Of a stretch of DNA of 64,000 nt, positions 11,811-21,480 are shown one piece after another. The notes under the pieces are model-generated. The model had not been told where the DNA came from, searched no databases, and saw nothing but the letters and a program-made list of their open reading frames with translations. Within the stretch, counting starts at the first letter, position 1. Every line of letters begins with the position of its first letter. Made by a program: the position numbers and the translations under genes. The DNA is from Coenobita brevimanus (Eukaryota; Arthropoda; Malacostraca; Decapoda; Coenobitidae): assembly GCA_032717465.1 (NCBI GenBank), contig CM064653.1, forward strand, positions 36,093,603-36,157,602. Reading direction: 5' to 3'.

Positions 11811-11847
<37 letters not shown>
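11811..11847. repeat. (CT)n microsatellite
   Basis: A clean CT run lies inside T-rich sequence. Confidence 0.97.
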
Positions 11848-11852
<5 letters not shown>

Positions 11853-11939
11853 ATATAACCCCCAGAAAAAAAACCAATACCTTGACTTAGCACCATAACT
11901 TTTCGGCTAAGATAACAATGTGAGTCTTCCCTCTGACCT

Positions 11940-12555
<616 letters not shown>

Positions 12556-12727
12556 TTAAACCCTTCAGTCCAGTGACATTATTAAATCTTGTGATCTCCA
12601 GTCTATTATATTTGGCTTTGTATATAGGCTTCATGCATCACTTGTTGAAAGGAGGTCTGTTCTTAGTTAAATAAAATCATTCGGTGGTACGAATAATAAA
12701 GGATATACGTCATTGGATTGAAGGGGC
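12556..12727. mobile_element. MITE-like family A, near full length
   Basis: The start reads TTAAACCCTTCAGTCCAGTG followed by ACAT. The end reads TACGTCATTGGATTGAAGGG followed by GCAA. The reverse complement of the end matches the start with few changes, giving visible terminal inverted repeats of about 24 bp. The internal core TTAAATAAAATCATTCGGTG is the right-arm marker. There is no open frame. Confidence 0.8.
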
Positions 12728-13080
12728 AAATGCTGATATGTGTCATCTGATGGGGGAGGGGGTAGTATCTTTGTTATCAGTGTTGCCAAATCCCCACACT
12801 TTCTCCAGTGATAATAACTCCTGCGTCTTGCCAGTTCTTCAGTCCCCTACCCCTGAGTACTGCCATCCCACTCCCCTCCCACAATCTTTTTTCCCCCTCC
12901 TCCCTCCATCCCCCCAGTTTCCATAACCCCTCCAATATTATCCCTTCCCTTTCCCCCCTCCTTCCTCCTTTCTTCCCTCTCTTCTTTCCTCCTCCCTTTT
13001 CCTCCGCTGCTCCTCCTTCCAAGTTGATGAATAATCGGTCATTCATCAAGGCGGGCTGTCGCGTTATTCATGGCTGCTCC
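12728..13080. repeat. Pyrimidine-rich stretch
   Basis: C/T-rich sequence covers about 12830-13020 with no clean unit. It can be read as a Ser/Pro-rich frame, which is compositional. Confidence 0.75.
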
Positions 13081-13117
13081 TCCATCTCTCTCCCTAATGA
13101 GATGGAGCATGACCCCA

Positions 13118-13265
13118 GAGCGCGTCAGGAAGAGTCAGGTCCTGTCTTCTCTCAGTGCTTCATATTTTTTTTTTCCTTTGTACTCCATATTCCCGTGCAC
13201 CACGCCAGCTTACGTCAAGGAGAGTCAGGTCATGTATTTTGTCTGTGGTTTATATTTTCTGCCAG
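13118..13265. repeat. Two copies of a ~92-bp unit
   Basis: AAGAGTCAGGTCCTGTCTTC and GAGAGTCAGGTCATGTATTT occur about 92 bp apart, with similar follow-on (CTTCATATTTT and GTTTATATTTT). This looks like a diverged tandem duplication leading into the longer array downstream. Confidence 0.6.
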
Positions 13266-13344
13266 TCTGTGTCTATCGTGGTGTGTCCGTCTTGCTTGCA
13301 AATTGTAGGTGGGTGGGCTCCTCTGTTTTTCGTACTTTATTTCT

Positions 13345-14090
13345 GTGTGTGAAGGTGTGATTTTCTCTCTCGTGGTCTTGTTGATGTTCTGTCAAAATGT
13401 GATTCACTTTCTTTTGCGGTGTATCTTTATCTGGCTTATATTAGTAAAGGTGTCAGCCTCTATCCCTTGTGCTGTCTTCGTTACATACCTCAAGTGCGCC
13501 TCTCTCTTTATTGTGTTGTTTATGCTTTTATGTGTGAAGGTGCCACTGTCTATCGCTTGTGGTGTAGCCATATTTTATTTACATTTTTTTAAGTGGATGT
13601 GACTTTCTATTTATTGTGTCTCTATGTCGTGTGGAGGCTCAGTTTTACCCTAACCCGTGTACACGCAGACGATATATCTATGTATTGTTGCCACTCTCAG
13701 ATGATTTGTTGCAGCATGTGAGGGACATTTTTCAGGGAAAGATTCCATAAAGGAAAAATATTAAGGGTTATATTTTGTGTTGTTGCTACTCGGTCTGCTG
13801 TGAACGTATCTACATTTTGTGGATGTTTCTATGAAGGTGAGACTCTCTATCAGTGGTGGAGTTTCTATGTCCTGTACAGCATACACAGTAATCTGGGAAT
13901 GTGGGGCTTTATATCATATATGTATATCGATGCTGACAATTTTTTTTTCTGTTAAGGTGCGACTTTTTATCCCTTGTGAGAGGACTTATGTCTTGTTTAC
14001 ATTCCGCCAGAGTGTTGGTGTCTGTTTGTTGTGTTGTATTGATGCATTTATGTAAATTTATTTTCGTTTGTGCATTTATATGTATTCATG
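13345..14090. repeat. Degenerate tandem array, ~90-120-bp units
   Basis: Units begin with [G/T]AAGGTG followed by a CTCTAT[C]CCTTGTG-type block and then a TGTC, TTGTTTACATT-type block. Unit starts are near 13349, 13445, 13537, 13833 and 13955. Divergence between units is high, so the array is old. Open frames rich in Cys, Val and Phe run through it, but no frame is conserved between units. Confidence 0.65.
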
Positions 14091-14195
14091 GTATTTTTAT
14101 GTTTTACGCTGTTGGGAGGGGGGCCCACCATCCACCCACCTTGAGGTGACTGGGCCGAGTGACGTGCGAAATAGTTTTCTGTAACCATATATCCA

Positions 14196-14410
14196 ACAAA
14201 TGGACGCCTGTAGGTCTAGTGGATTAAGGCACTCCAGCCGAATGTTGCCCATAAGAGATTGCATCCTAAGGGGTGCTGAAGTTTATTGCTCACATAATGC
14301 CGCTCAGAGGTGAGTGATTATTCTCACTTAAATTGTCTGTACTGAGTAGGCTAGCCTCGCGCCTCAACGCTCCAAATGAGGCAATAAGAGATGTAGAAGT
14401 AGAAATAGAA
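14196..14410 (+). mobile_element. SINE family D, tRNA-headed
   Basis: The head has an A-box-like GTAGGTCTAGTGGATTAAGG and, about 40 bp later, a degenerate B-box-like AGAGATTGCATCCTA. The body reads GTTTATTGCTCACATAATGC, then AGGCTAGCCTCGCGCCTC, and ends in GTAGAAGTAGAAATAGAAA. The 45.8-kb copy is homologous along its whole length in the opposite orientation. No cloverleaf with proper stems can be drawn, so it is a retroposed relative and not a working tRNA gene. Transcription by RNA polymerase III when young is inference from family structure. Confidence 0.72.
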
Positions 14411-14945
14411 AATATAATCTCTTCTGGCGCATCACATCATCAAGAAAAAAATTTAAAGACGCCAAGGTAGTCAGGGGATTAACCTACATATGAAGCCAAG
14501 AAATATGATGACTCTTACGGCTCCTGACCCCATCACAACGACAAAACCGACAGCTTGATATCCCCTCTGGCAGGGTGGTGGGACGCTCTAGTTGTGGGTG
14601 TGTCTGTGGCGTGTTTACATCCCACAGGACTGGTTACCCTGAGAATTTTAAGACACCAAAAGCTACGAAGGGGAAGAGTTTTGGTGTGTTCAGTTGCCGT
14701 AAGAAACAGAATTTTTCATGTGTTCGCTCCGTTCCAACGCGACGAGAAATGGTGAAGACTAAAACTGAGTGAGGGTTTCTCGCGCTTTGATATAAAACAA
14801 CTGGATAGGATGAAACTTTAAAGACAAAAAAAACTGAGTAGAGGGAAAGTTTTGGTGACTTTTCCTTTTTCAGTGTATGAGACTTCAGGTGTGGGATTTA
14901 AGAGCACAGACTTTAGACCTGGAAAGATTAGAAATAGCTTTAATC
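14411..14945. other. Unassigned sequence
   Basis: Two similar patches occur near 14640-14700 and 14815-14870: AAAAGCTACGAAGGGGAAGA with GTTTTGGTG, and GAGGGAAAGTTTTGGTG. They hint at an old duplication. A 66-codon frame at 14555-14755 has no recognised domain. Confidence 0.45.
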
Positions 14946-14947
14946 AA

Positions 14948-15045
14948 CCCCTGCAGTACTAGAGGTCTTTACCAAGCTGAATAAAATCGTTTGAAGGCAG
15001 TACGAATAAACAGCTGAAATAGATTATCGTTGTGAAGTGCTTAAA
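14948..15045. mobile_element. MITE-like family A, right arm
   Basis: CAACCCCTGCAGTACTAGAG is followed by AAGCTGAATAAAATCGTTTG, AGGCAGTACGAATAAA and TTGTGAAGTGCTTAA. The order matches the right half of the full-length 31.2-kb copy. Confidence 0.75.
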
Positions 15046-15294
15046 GAAAAATGTTTAGCGACGTGGTAAGAAGGAATGGCTTCGTTACAGTGAGAAGTTA
15101 TGACATAATAAAAGGACAGGTGGATGATATTCAGCAATCGGATTTACAGATGCCTTTGGAATATATTTTATATTAATCTCTTCACGACGACTGGTCTCGC
15201 CTTAGTTAAAAATCTCTTGATATACGTATAGAAACAGAGAAAGCATCATCGTACTATATAATTTAATGGAAACTGTTTCAGACTCTTTTATATT
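15046..15294. other. Unassigned sequence, possible family A remnant at 15174-15232
   Basis: ATTAATCTCTTCACGACGA followed by CTTAGTTAAAAATCTC weakly resembles family A. The remainder is unassigned. Confidence 0.4.
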
Positions 15295-15300
15295 CACGTT

Positions 15301-15815
15301 GCTGGTTCCTTGAAAGGAGTGATAAGAAACAGGGAAGTGAACATGGACGTGAAAAAGTTACTAGATGACAGTATTGTGATACCAGCTCTAACGTATGGAA
15401 GTGAAGCTTGGACCTTGTTGGAGGAACACAAGAAAGCAGTGGAAATGAGTTATTTGAGAGGAGCCTGTGGAGTCACATGGAGAGACAGACTGACAAATGA
15501 GGATATGAAGGAGCGTTGTGGTGTGGATGGGGATGTGATAGGAAGCGTTAGGAGAAACACACTGAGGTGGTTTGGCCATGTGGAGAGGATGGAGAGTGAG
15601 AGACTGACGAGGAGAGTGTATGTGAGTGAGGTAGAGGGGGAGAGAGGAAGGGGGAGTCCCAGGATGAGGGATGGAGTGGAGAGGTATATGAGACTGGGGT
15701 GTGTGAGCTGGGAGCAGGGCAGTGAAATGGCGGGGGACAGGACGACGTGGAGGCGATTTGTTTGTGGCCACCCCGTAAGGGATTAAGGCGTCTGGCAATA
15801 GATAGATACATAGAG
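15301..15815 (+). mobile_element. LINE C-terminal fragment with intact frame and GATA tail
   Basis: An uninterrupted frame runs from 15301 (AGSLKGVIRNREVNMDVKK) to a TAA at 15784-15786. There is no ATG at the beginning, so the frame is simply the surviving 3' part of a longer protein. It contains PALTYGSEAWTLL, VEMSYLRGACGV, RNTLRWFGHVERMESERL and RRFVCGHP, the order found downstream of the reverse transcriptase in this LINE type. The catalytic domain is absent. It ends a few bases later in GATAGATACATAG, a tetranucleotide tail. It is a different subfamily from its minus-strand neighbour, which it meets tail to tail. An uninterrupted frame suggests it is younger than the other fragments here. 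Confidence 0.82.
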
Positions 15816-16420
15816 TGTCTCTCTTAATCATCATCATCATCGTCATCCGCTTCACACACAGTCACCCAATCGGTAATCAACTAAGAAATGGTGTGCCAAG
15901 CCTTATCACATTCTTCTCTTTACTTTCGTAGACATCTTGATACTCGGGCATTTCCCAAGCCTTCTTAACTTCCGTTCCTGACTTTCTTTCACTTTCAGTT
16001 AACCTATCCATCCACCTTCTTCTTGGCCTGCCACGCCTCCTCTCACCTTGTTCACCATCCTTTGCGCCTGCTTCCTCTCCATGTTTCCATACCATCTACC
16101 CACACAGTCCTCTACCCAGTCGTCAACAAAACCCCGTTTGTCACATCTTCCAAAAATCATATTATTTTTATGCTACCGGTATTCATTCAACACTGTGCAT
16201 ATTCCTTTCTTGTCCCATTTACACTGCTTTTACTCTTGACATTACAGACTCATTCCAAACCACAGTCACCCGTGCATTAATGTTTCCCAGGTATAGTTTC
16301 ATGCAGTTCTCTAGCAGCATTTACACCCAGATGATTGCTTCGTACCAGTCCTTCATTACACCATCAACCTTCCTTTCTTGTGCCACTATATTTTCCAGTT
16401 TCATTGCAAATAGTATTTAA
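15816..16420 (-). mobile_element. LINE C-terminal fragment, same family as the 9.2-kb element
   Basis: On the minus strand, decayed KLENIVAQERKVDGVMK (about 16.4 kb), VTVVWNESVMSRVKAV and GERRRGRPRRRWMDRL (near 16.03 kb) follow the order of the 9.2-10.3 kb copy: VESRVTQGRKVVSAMK, MVWHENEKSRVRAV and GGRRRGRPRRGWRDM. Several stops and frameshifts occur. The 3' end runs through CTGTGTGTGAAGCGGATGAC into GATGATGATGATGATT, a GAT tail like that at 9.17 kb. Confidence 0.8.
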
Positions 16421-16545
16421 CCCCCTTTGCTACTGTGTCGAGTTACTTAGTTACATTCATGAATTTGAGTCTATCCTATTACCAACATATTACTGAGAGA
16501 CGCTTTCTATCGTAATTTTCATAAAATCATTTAGTCATACCAATA
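16421..16545. mobile_element. Probable MITE-like family A, decayed
   Basis: TTTAACCCCCTTTGCTACTG at one end and CATAAAATCATTTAGTCATA about 100 bp later fit a diverged family A arm. The far terminus is lost next to a GATA repeat. Confidence 0.5.
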
Positions 16546-16860
16546 TACAGTATATATAGATAGATAGATAGATAGATGAGAGATATACAGATAAAGTGAT
16601 AGACAGAGAGATGCATGGATAGATAGGTAGATAGATAGATATGCCTGTATATAAGATGTCTAACTAAAAAAGCTAAGTGTGCGATGAACAGACAGATACA
16701 TTGCGTCATATAACCATAGAGGTGGGTTTAGTATCACATTAGGCCTGTGAAACCTTACCAGCATACGGAAGAGAATAATAATGCGTACAGAGAGAGAGAG
16801 AGAGGGGGGGGGGTAAGAATCTATACGGTATATACGTAACATATAAAAGCTGCTGAGTGA
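16546..16860. repeat. (GATA)n clusters and (GA)n
   Basis: GATA tetranucleotides occur at about 16556-16580 and 16615-16640. After unassigned sequence, (GA)n plus a G-run lies at about 16788-16812. Confidence 0.85.
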
Positions 16861-17222
16861 CAAAAGAAGAAAAGGGAGGAGGAGGGATGAGGAAGTGGAA
16901 GATGAGGAGGAGAGAAAGGAAGAATAGGTATGAGACAAAGGTGGAATAAATCAGGTGTGGAAGGAAGAGAGGAGGGATGTAATGGATGAGAGAGAGAGAT
17001 GGGAGGGAGGGAGGGAGGGAGGGAGAAGGATTTGAGTGGAAAAGAGAGAGAGAAAAAAAAATTACAATTGAAGAATGTAAGGGGGGGGTGGATGGAAGAA
17101 GGGAAAAGAGAAGAAGGAAGAGAGGAGAGAGGAAAACTGAAGGAAGAAAGAAAAGAAGAAAGTCACGATGGAAGGTAGGAAGGAAGGAGGGAGGGAGAGA
17201 GGGAAGGAGGGAAGAATATAAA
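16861..17222. repeat. Polypurine block
   Basis: GGA, GAAG and GGGA motifs are on the plus strand, including (GGGA)n near 17002-17025. Frames rich in Glu/Arg/Lys/Gly are compositional. Confidence 0.88.
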
Positions 17223-17560
17223 GTTGTTGTATTGCCCAGTCTGTCTGATTGAGCAGGCCCATCAACAAGAAGGCAAAGTATCGCCCTGCAGGGATGTCCC
17301 GTGCAGTGAAATGATGTTCCCTCGCGGCAGGCAGCGTCTCGCCACAGGGACGGGGATTATTGTGATGGCTTGATTCCTGGATGGACGCCTGGTTTGCTGT
17401 TCTCCACATAGTCAACAAGGTCACTATAGTAGGCGTCACACTACCATATTATCTGGTTATTTGGTTACCACCTAGTGTTGTAAATGGTCTATTGAGTTAC
17501 AAGAAACCATTTGGCTTGTTAATCGGTTCGGAGCCACCTGAGACGGAAAGAAGAGTAATA
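17223..17560. other. Unassigned GC-balanced island
   Basis: Unlike its surroundings, this stretch has balanced composition, including CCCTGCAGGGATGTCCCGTG. Open frames cross it on both strands (17381-17659 plus; 17062-17439 minus), but I recognise neither product. It may be single copy or an unrecognised repeat. Confidence 0.45.
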
Positions 17561-17700
17561 AAGTGTTATGAAGGATGGGAGAAAATAGGAAGAGAGGAGG
17601 ACAGACACAAAAAAGAGAATGCTAGACATGAAGGAAGAAGTAGGCAGCACTACATCTAGTGAGTGGGTGATAGGCGTTCCCCACCTACCACCAGAATGTA
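17561..17700. repeat. Dispersed repeat E, copy 1
   Basis: GCAGCACTACATCTAGTGAG and the following GTGATAGGCGTTCCCCACCT (to about 17690) match GCAGCATTACATTGAGCGAG and GATGGTGAGCGCCCCCACCT at 46.03-46.08 kb, in the same orientation. Purine-rich sequence precedes both. The element type is unknown. Confidence 0.6.
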
Positions 17701-17715
17701 AAATAAATGGATAAA

Positions 17716-18720
17716 AGAGAAGAGAGCAAGGAAGGATGGAGTGATGGAAGGAAGGCAGAAAGAAGTCAAGGAGTGATGGAAGGAAGGCAGGAAGAAGTCA
17801 AGGAGTGATGGAAGGAAGGCAGGAAGAAGTCAAGGAGTGATAGAAGGAAGGAAGGAAAAGTGAAGGAACAGTGAGTGGAAGGATGGAGGGAAGAAGAGAT
17901 CTTGTCTAAACATAATGAATTAAAATGAAGGAGAAGGAAAGAAAAGAATAACGGTTGGAACGAAGGAAGGATTATCATTGAAGGAATTAAATGAAGGAGA
18001 AAAAAGGAAGGATTAAAGGTTGGACGAAGAGGAAGGAAGGAAGGAGGGAAAAGAGGAAGAAAAGAAAAGAAGAGAAGAAAGGAAGGGATGATTTTAGATC
18101 GAAAGAAATAAAAGGGAAAAAAATGAGAGACAGGAAGGAGAAAGAATGACTGGTGAGATATGAATGAAGAAGACACAAAAAAGGGAATAGATAAAAAAAA
18201 ATATATATATTAGCGAGCAAGAAAGAAGAATAAGATTGAACAAAAAATGGAAAAGAAAAAGCAGATAGTAGGAAATGAAGGAAGGAAGGGGGAAAAAATA
18301 CAAGAAAGAAAAATTATGAAAAAGAAGAAAAAAGAAAGTAATGAAAGAAAAATAATACGAAGGAATAAGAGAGAAAAAGAAGGAAGAATGGAGTGGAAGA
18401 GAAGGAAGGAAGGAAGGAAAAAATAAAGGAAGGCAGAAAGGAGAGAAGGCAAAAAAAATAATAAGGTGAGAACAAAAAATAAAGGATAAGAGAAATAAAA
18501 ACAATGAAAAGAAAAAAAGCTAAAATGAAAGAAATCAAGAAAACTAGACAGGAGGAAATAGGAATGCTAAGGAAGGAAGGAGGATGAAAGAATTTGGGAA
18601 GGAAAGAAAGAAGGAGAGTCTAGGAGAGGATCGGAAAGAAGCGAAATACAGTCGTGAGGGAGAAAGATGCAAATATTGAGAGAGAGAGAGAGAGAGAATA
18701 TGGCGACATCTGTATGGAAA
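17716..18720. repeat. Polypurine block with 32-bp tandem repeat
   Basis: At about 17733-17850 a 32-bp unit, AAGGAGTGATGGAAGGAAGG plus CAGGAAGAAGTC, occurs about 3.5 times nearly unchanged. The rest is AAGGA/GAAA-rich sequence with an A-rich tendency from 18.2 kb. Minus-strand Phe/Ser/Leu-rich frames here are compositional. Confidence 0.88.
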
Positions 18721-18796
18721 TGTGAGCACCATCCCCAGGGAGACTGAGGCGAGAAGTGGTGATGATTGTGATGATATATACCTACACGTGCAAGAA

Positions 18797-18798
<2 letters not shown>

Positions 18799-18878
<80 letters not shown>
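18799..18878. repeat. (AC)n microsatellite
   Basis: A pure AC run marks the switch from purine-rich to pyrimidine-rich plus strand. Confidence 0.98.
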
Positions 18879-20010
18879 TCTCCTCTCTACACCCTCTTTA
18901 CCCCTCTCTTATTTTCTCTTTCTTCACCGTTTTCCTTTCTTTCCCCTTCCTCATCCCTTTCCTTCCCCTTCCTCCTCTCTCTTTTTTCTCTCCGCCTCCC
19001 TTTCCTCTCCCTATTCCGGGTTTCCTCCCAAATTCCTTTTCCTCCCTCCATCACTTTTCCTCTCTCCTTCCCTTATCTTCACCTCATGCTTTTCCCCCTT
19101 TTCCCTCGTCTCCGTCTTCACTTTCTTTTCCCTCTCCTTCCTTTTCCATTTTCCTCCCTCCTCTTTTCCCTCCTCTTCTCTTTCCATCCTTTCCTACCCC
19201 TTTCTTTCGTCCATCCATTTCCTTCCTTTTCTCTTTCCCCGTCTCCTGTTTTCCTCCCTTCTTCCTTTTTCCTCCTGCCGCATCCACTCTTCCCTCTCCC
19301 TTTTTCTCTACTCCTCCCTTATTATCCGTCGTCCCCCTACCTTCTTCTTCCTCATCCCTTACGCTTCCTTCTTCCCCCTTCTTTCTTCTCCTCCTCCCTT
19401 TTCCCGATTTCCTCCGTACCTTCTTTCTCTTACCTCTTCTCTCTCCCTCCTTTCTCTTTTTCTCCCACACCTCCCTCTTCCTCCTCTACCCTTTCTCTCC
19501 CTTCTGTCTCTCCTTTCTGCCTCCCTTTTCGTTCTTCCTCTCTTCGTTCCCCACCCCCCTTTCCGCTCCCTTCTCCCTTCTCTCCCCTTCCATTTCCCTC
19601 TCCCTTCACTTTCACTCCACCCTCTTCCCTTTTCATCCCTCTTCACCTTCTTACCTCCACCCTCTCCTGTCCCATTGTCACCTCATCCTTTCCTTCGTTT
19701 TCCTTTCCTTCATTTTCCCGTCGTCCCTTTTTCCTCACTTTCCCCTTTCTCCTGATCCCACCTTTCTTTTCTATTTCCTTCCTTCCTCCTTTCTTTTCCC
19801 ACTTCCTCTCCGTCCTCTCTTTGTCCTAATTTCCAGCCCACCTTTTTGTCGTCTCCCTCGCTTTCCTCTCCCATCTTTCCCTTCCTCTATTCATCCCCCT
19901 TTCCCTCCCACCTTTCTCATTCCTTCCTCCTCCTTATCACCATCCTCACCCTTCTCCCTTCCTTCTCCCCATTCCCTTTCCCTCCCCTCTTCCCCTATCC
20001 GCCATCATGT
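18879..20010. repeat. Polypyrimidine (C/T) block
   Basis: About 1.1 kb is almost purely C and T. A 498-codon and a 357-codon frame overlap in different frames across it. That is the signature of stop-free composition, not of a gene. Confidence 0.9.
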
Positions 20011-20064
20011 AGCTGTTGTCGTTGTTTTTGTTTTGATGATGTTGTCCCCAGTCACGCGATGGCT

Positions 20065-20206
20065 CCACCAATCACAGCCCTCCATTCACAACCCCCAGCC
20101 AATCAGGGGCCAGCAGGGGAGAGCGTCAGCCAATCACGTCGCTCCTTTTACTTCCTACATGACGGCAGAGACCAATGGGAGAGGCGGATGCAAAGAATGG
20201 GTGAGT
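20065..20206 (+). promoter_or_regulatory. CCAAT-box cluster, candidate promoter with possible first exon
   Basis: Four CCAAT pentamers start at 20068, 20099, 20130 and 20172; the first three are exactly 31 bp apart. CCAAT is the NF-Y recognition core. The third runs into CCAATCACGTC and a TGACG follows at 20160. An ATG at 20159 opens a short frame (MTAETNGRGGCKEW) ending at TGG followed by GTGAGT (20201-20206), a consensus splice donor. There is no TATA box. The island has balanced composition between a long pyrimidine block and low-copy sequence. Promoter and exon status are inference; chance clustering cannot be excluded. Confidence 0.4.
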
Positions 20207-20235
20207 GAGGAGACGTAGACCGAGAACGAGGAAGA

Positions 20236-20300
20236 GATTAAGGCCTGTATGCGCGGTGGTTAAGGAAGCTCCCTAGCACCTCATCCTTAGTGGTTTATTT
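20236..20300 (+). mobile_element. Possible tRNA-like SINE head
   Basis: ATGCGCGGTGGTTAAGGAAG resembles an A box (TRGYNNAGTGG type). No convincing B box follows, so this is weak. Confidence 0.3.
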
Positions 20301-20461
20301 CTGGATATGGTTGGTTAACATAATTGTGTACGTTATTTATGCAGAGTATGACGAGGTTTTAAGAATTTATATAACACAGAAGAGGACAGTAAGGCGTATG
20401 AAGCAAAATAAATCGCTTAAGAAAAGGTGTTAGGGAGAGAATACGAACACACAACCCCTGA

Positions 20462-20655
20462 ATCTCTTTACGTATTTTTAAATTAAATCTTAGTACATTC
20501 AGACGATTTTCTTAAGATTAGGAGAGACTTTTCGAACTGGAGGGGTTAGGTAAAGTCATCATTAACCCTTTTACTGCTTGGGTGTTTTATGAAGCTGAAT
20601 GAAATCGTCTGGAGGCAGCAAGAATACAATAAAAACATAACATTAGAGTGAAGTA
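20462..20655. mobile_element. MITE-like family A, both arms
   Basis: The left arm shows CAGACGATTTTCTTAAGATT and GGAGAGACTTTTCGAACTGG, then GAGGGGTTAGG. The centre reads TCATCATTAACCC. The right arm shows GAAGCTGAATGAAATCGTCT and GGAGGCAGCAAGAAT. The two arms are inverted copies of each other, giving a fold-back of about 195 bp. Outer ends are worn. Confidence 0.82.
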
Positions 20656-21075
20656 AAAAAAGGGGATGAAGGGGAAGAGTACATGAGGGAGGAAGGTGTG
20701 AGATGGCAATGTTAGTCGCGATACGGTATAAGGAGACTTGAATTTGTAAGATGTTCATTATTCCTCTGACTGCTAATTAGGTGGGGACAGGTTACTAGAA
20801 TCTCACCTGAATATTCGATCATGTTTACAGCCTAATATATATTTCCAGTTGACAAATGCAAATATGAATCACTGCCTGGTTTTTCGCTTTATATATTTCT
20901 TGCTACTATCTTATTACTATCTTTTGGGAGGGCTTTTAACTCCCTAATGGTTGGGACTGGTCTTTTCCAGCTAATGCCAGACGATTTTATTAAGCTAAGA
21001 GTGAGTCGAAGAAACCTGAGAGAAATTAAGTCAAATAGTCAGTCTTGAAGAATAACATCGTCTTGAGGTGACCAG
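20656..21075. mobile_element. Low-copy sequence with a family A left arm (20938-21016)
   Basis: CTGGTCTTTTCCAGCTAATG leads into CCAGACGATTTTATTAAGCT and AAGAGTGAGTCGAAG, a family A left arm. The flanks are unassigned. Confidence 0.65.
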
Positions 21076-21079
21076 ATTT

Positions 21080-21224
21080 TGAGAGAGAGAGAGAGAGACA
21101 GACATGCTACGCCTCACGTCTTAACCCCGAGAAAACCAATTAAATCCTGGTTTTATTATCGTTCCGTCAGCGGCCCAAGCTTTGAGAGAGAGAGAGAGAG
21201 AGAGGGGGGGGGAACGAGTGTGTG

Positions 21225-21255
<31 letters not shown>

Positions 21256-21266
21256 TTGTGTGTGTT

Positions 21267-21353
<87 letters not shown>

Positions 21354-21440
21354 ATGGGAACGTTTGAGTGTGGATATTTGTTTGTGGGGGACGGGGAGAA
21401 GGTATGTATGTATATATATGTACGTATATATGTTTATCAG

Positions 21441-21480
<40 letters not shown>
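21080..21480. repeat. Compound (GA)n, (GT)n with GTTT variants, (GA)n
   Basis: (GA)n lies at about 21081-21098 and 21184-21203. A GT run with interspersed TTTG units spans about 21216-21344, and (GA)n lies at about 21442-21479. The TTTG interruptions are spaced irregularly. Confidence 0.95.

Noticed and set aside
18722..20218. 498-codon Ser/Pro/Leu/Phe-rich open frame on the plus strand
   Set aside because: It starts in (AC)n and runs through a C/T-only tract where stops are nearly impossible. A second long frame overlaps it in another phase, and there is no domain. Only its last ~14 codons, in the CCAAT island, are discussed separately.
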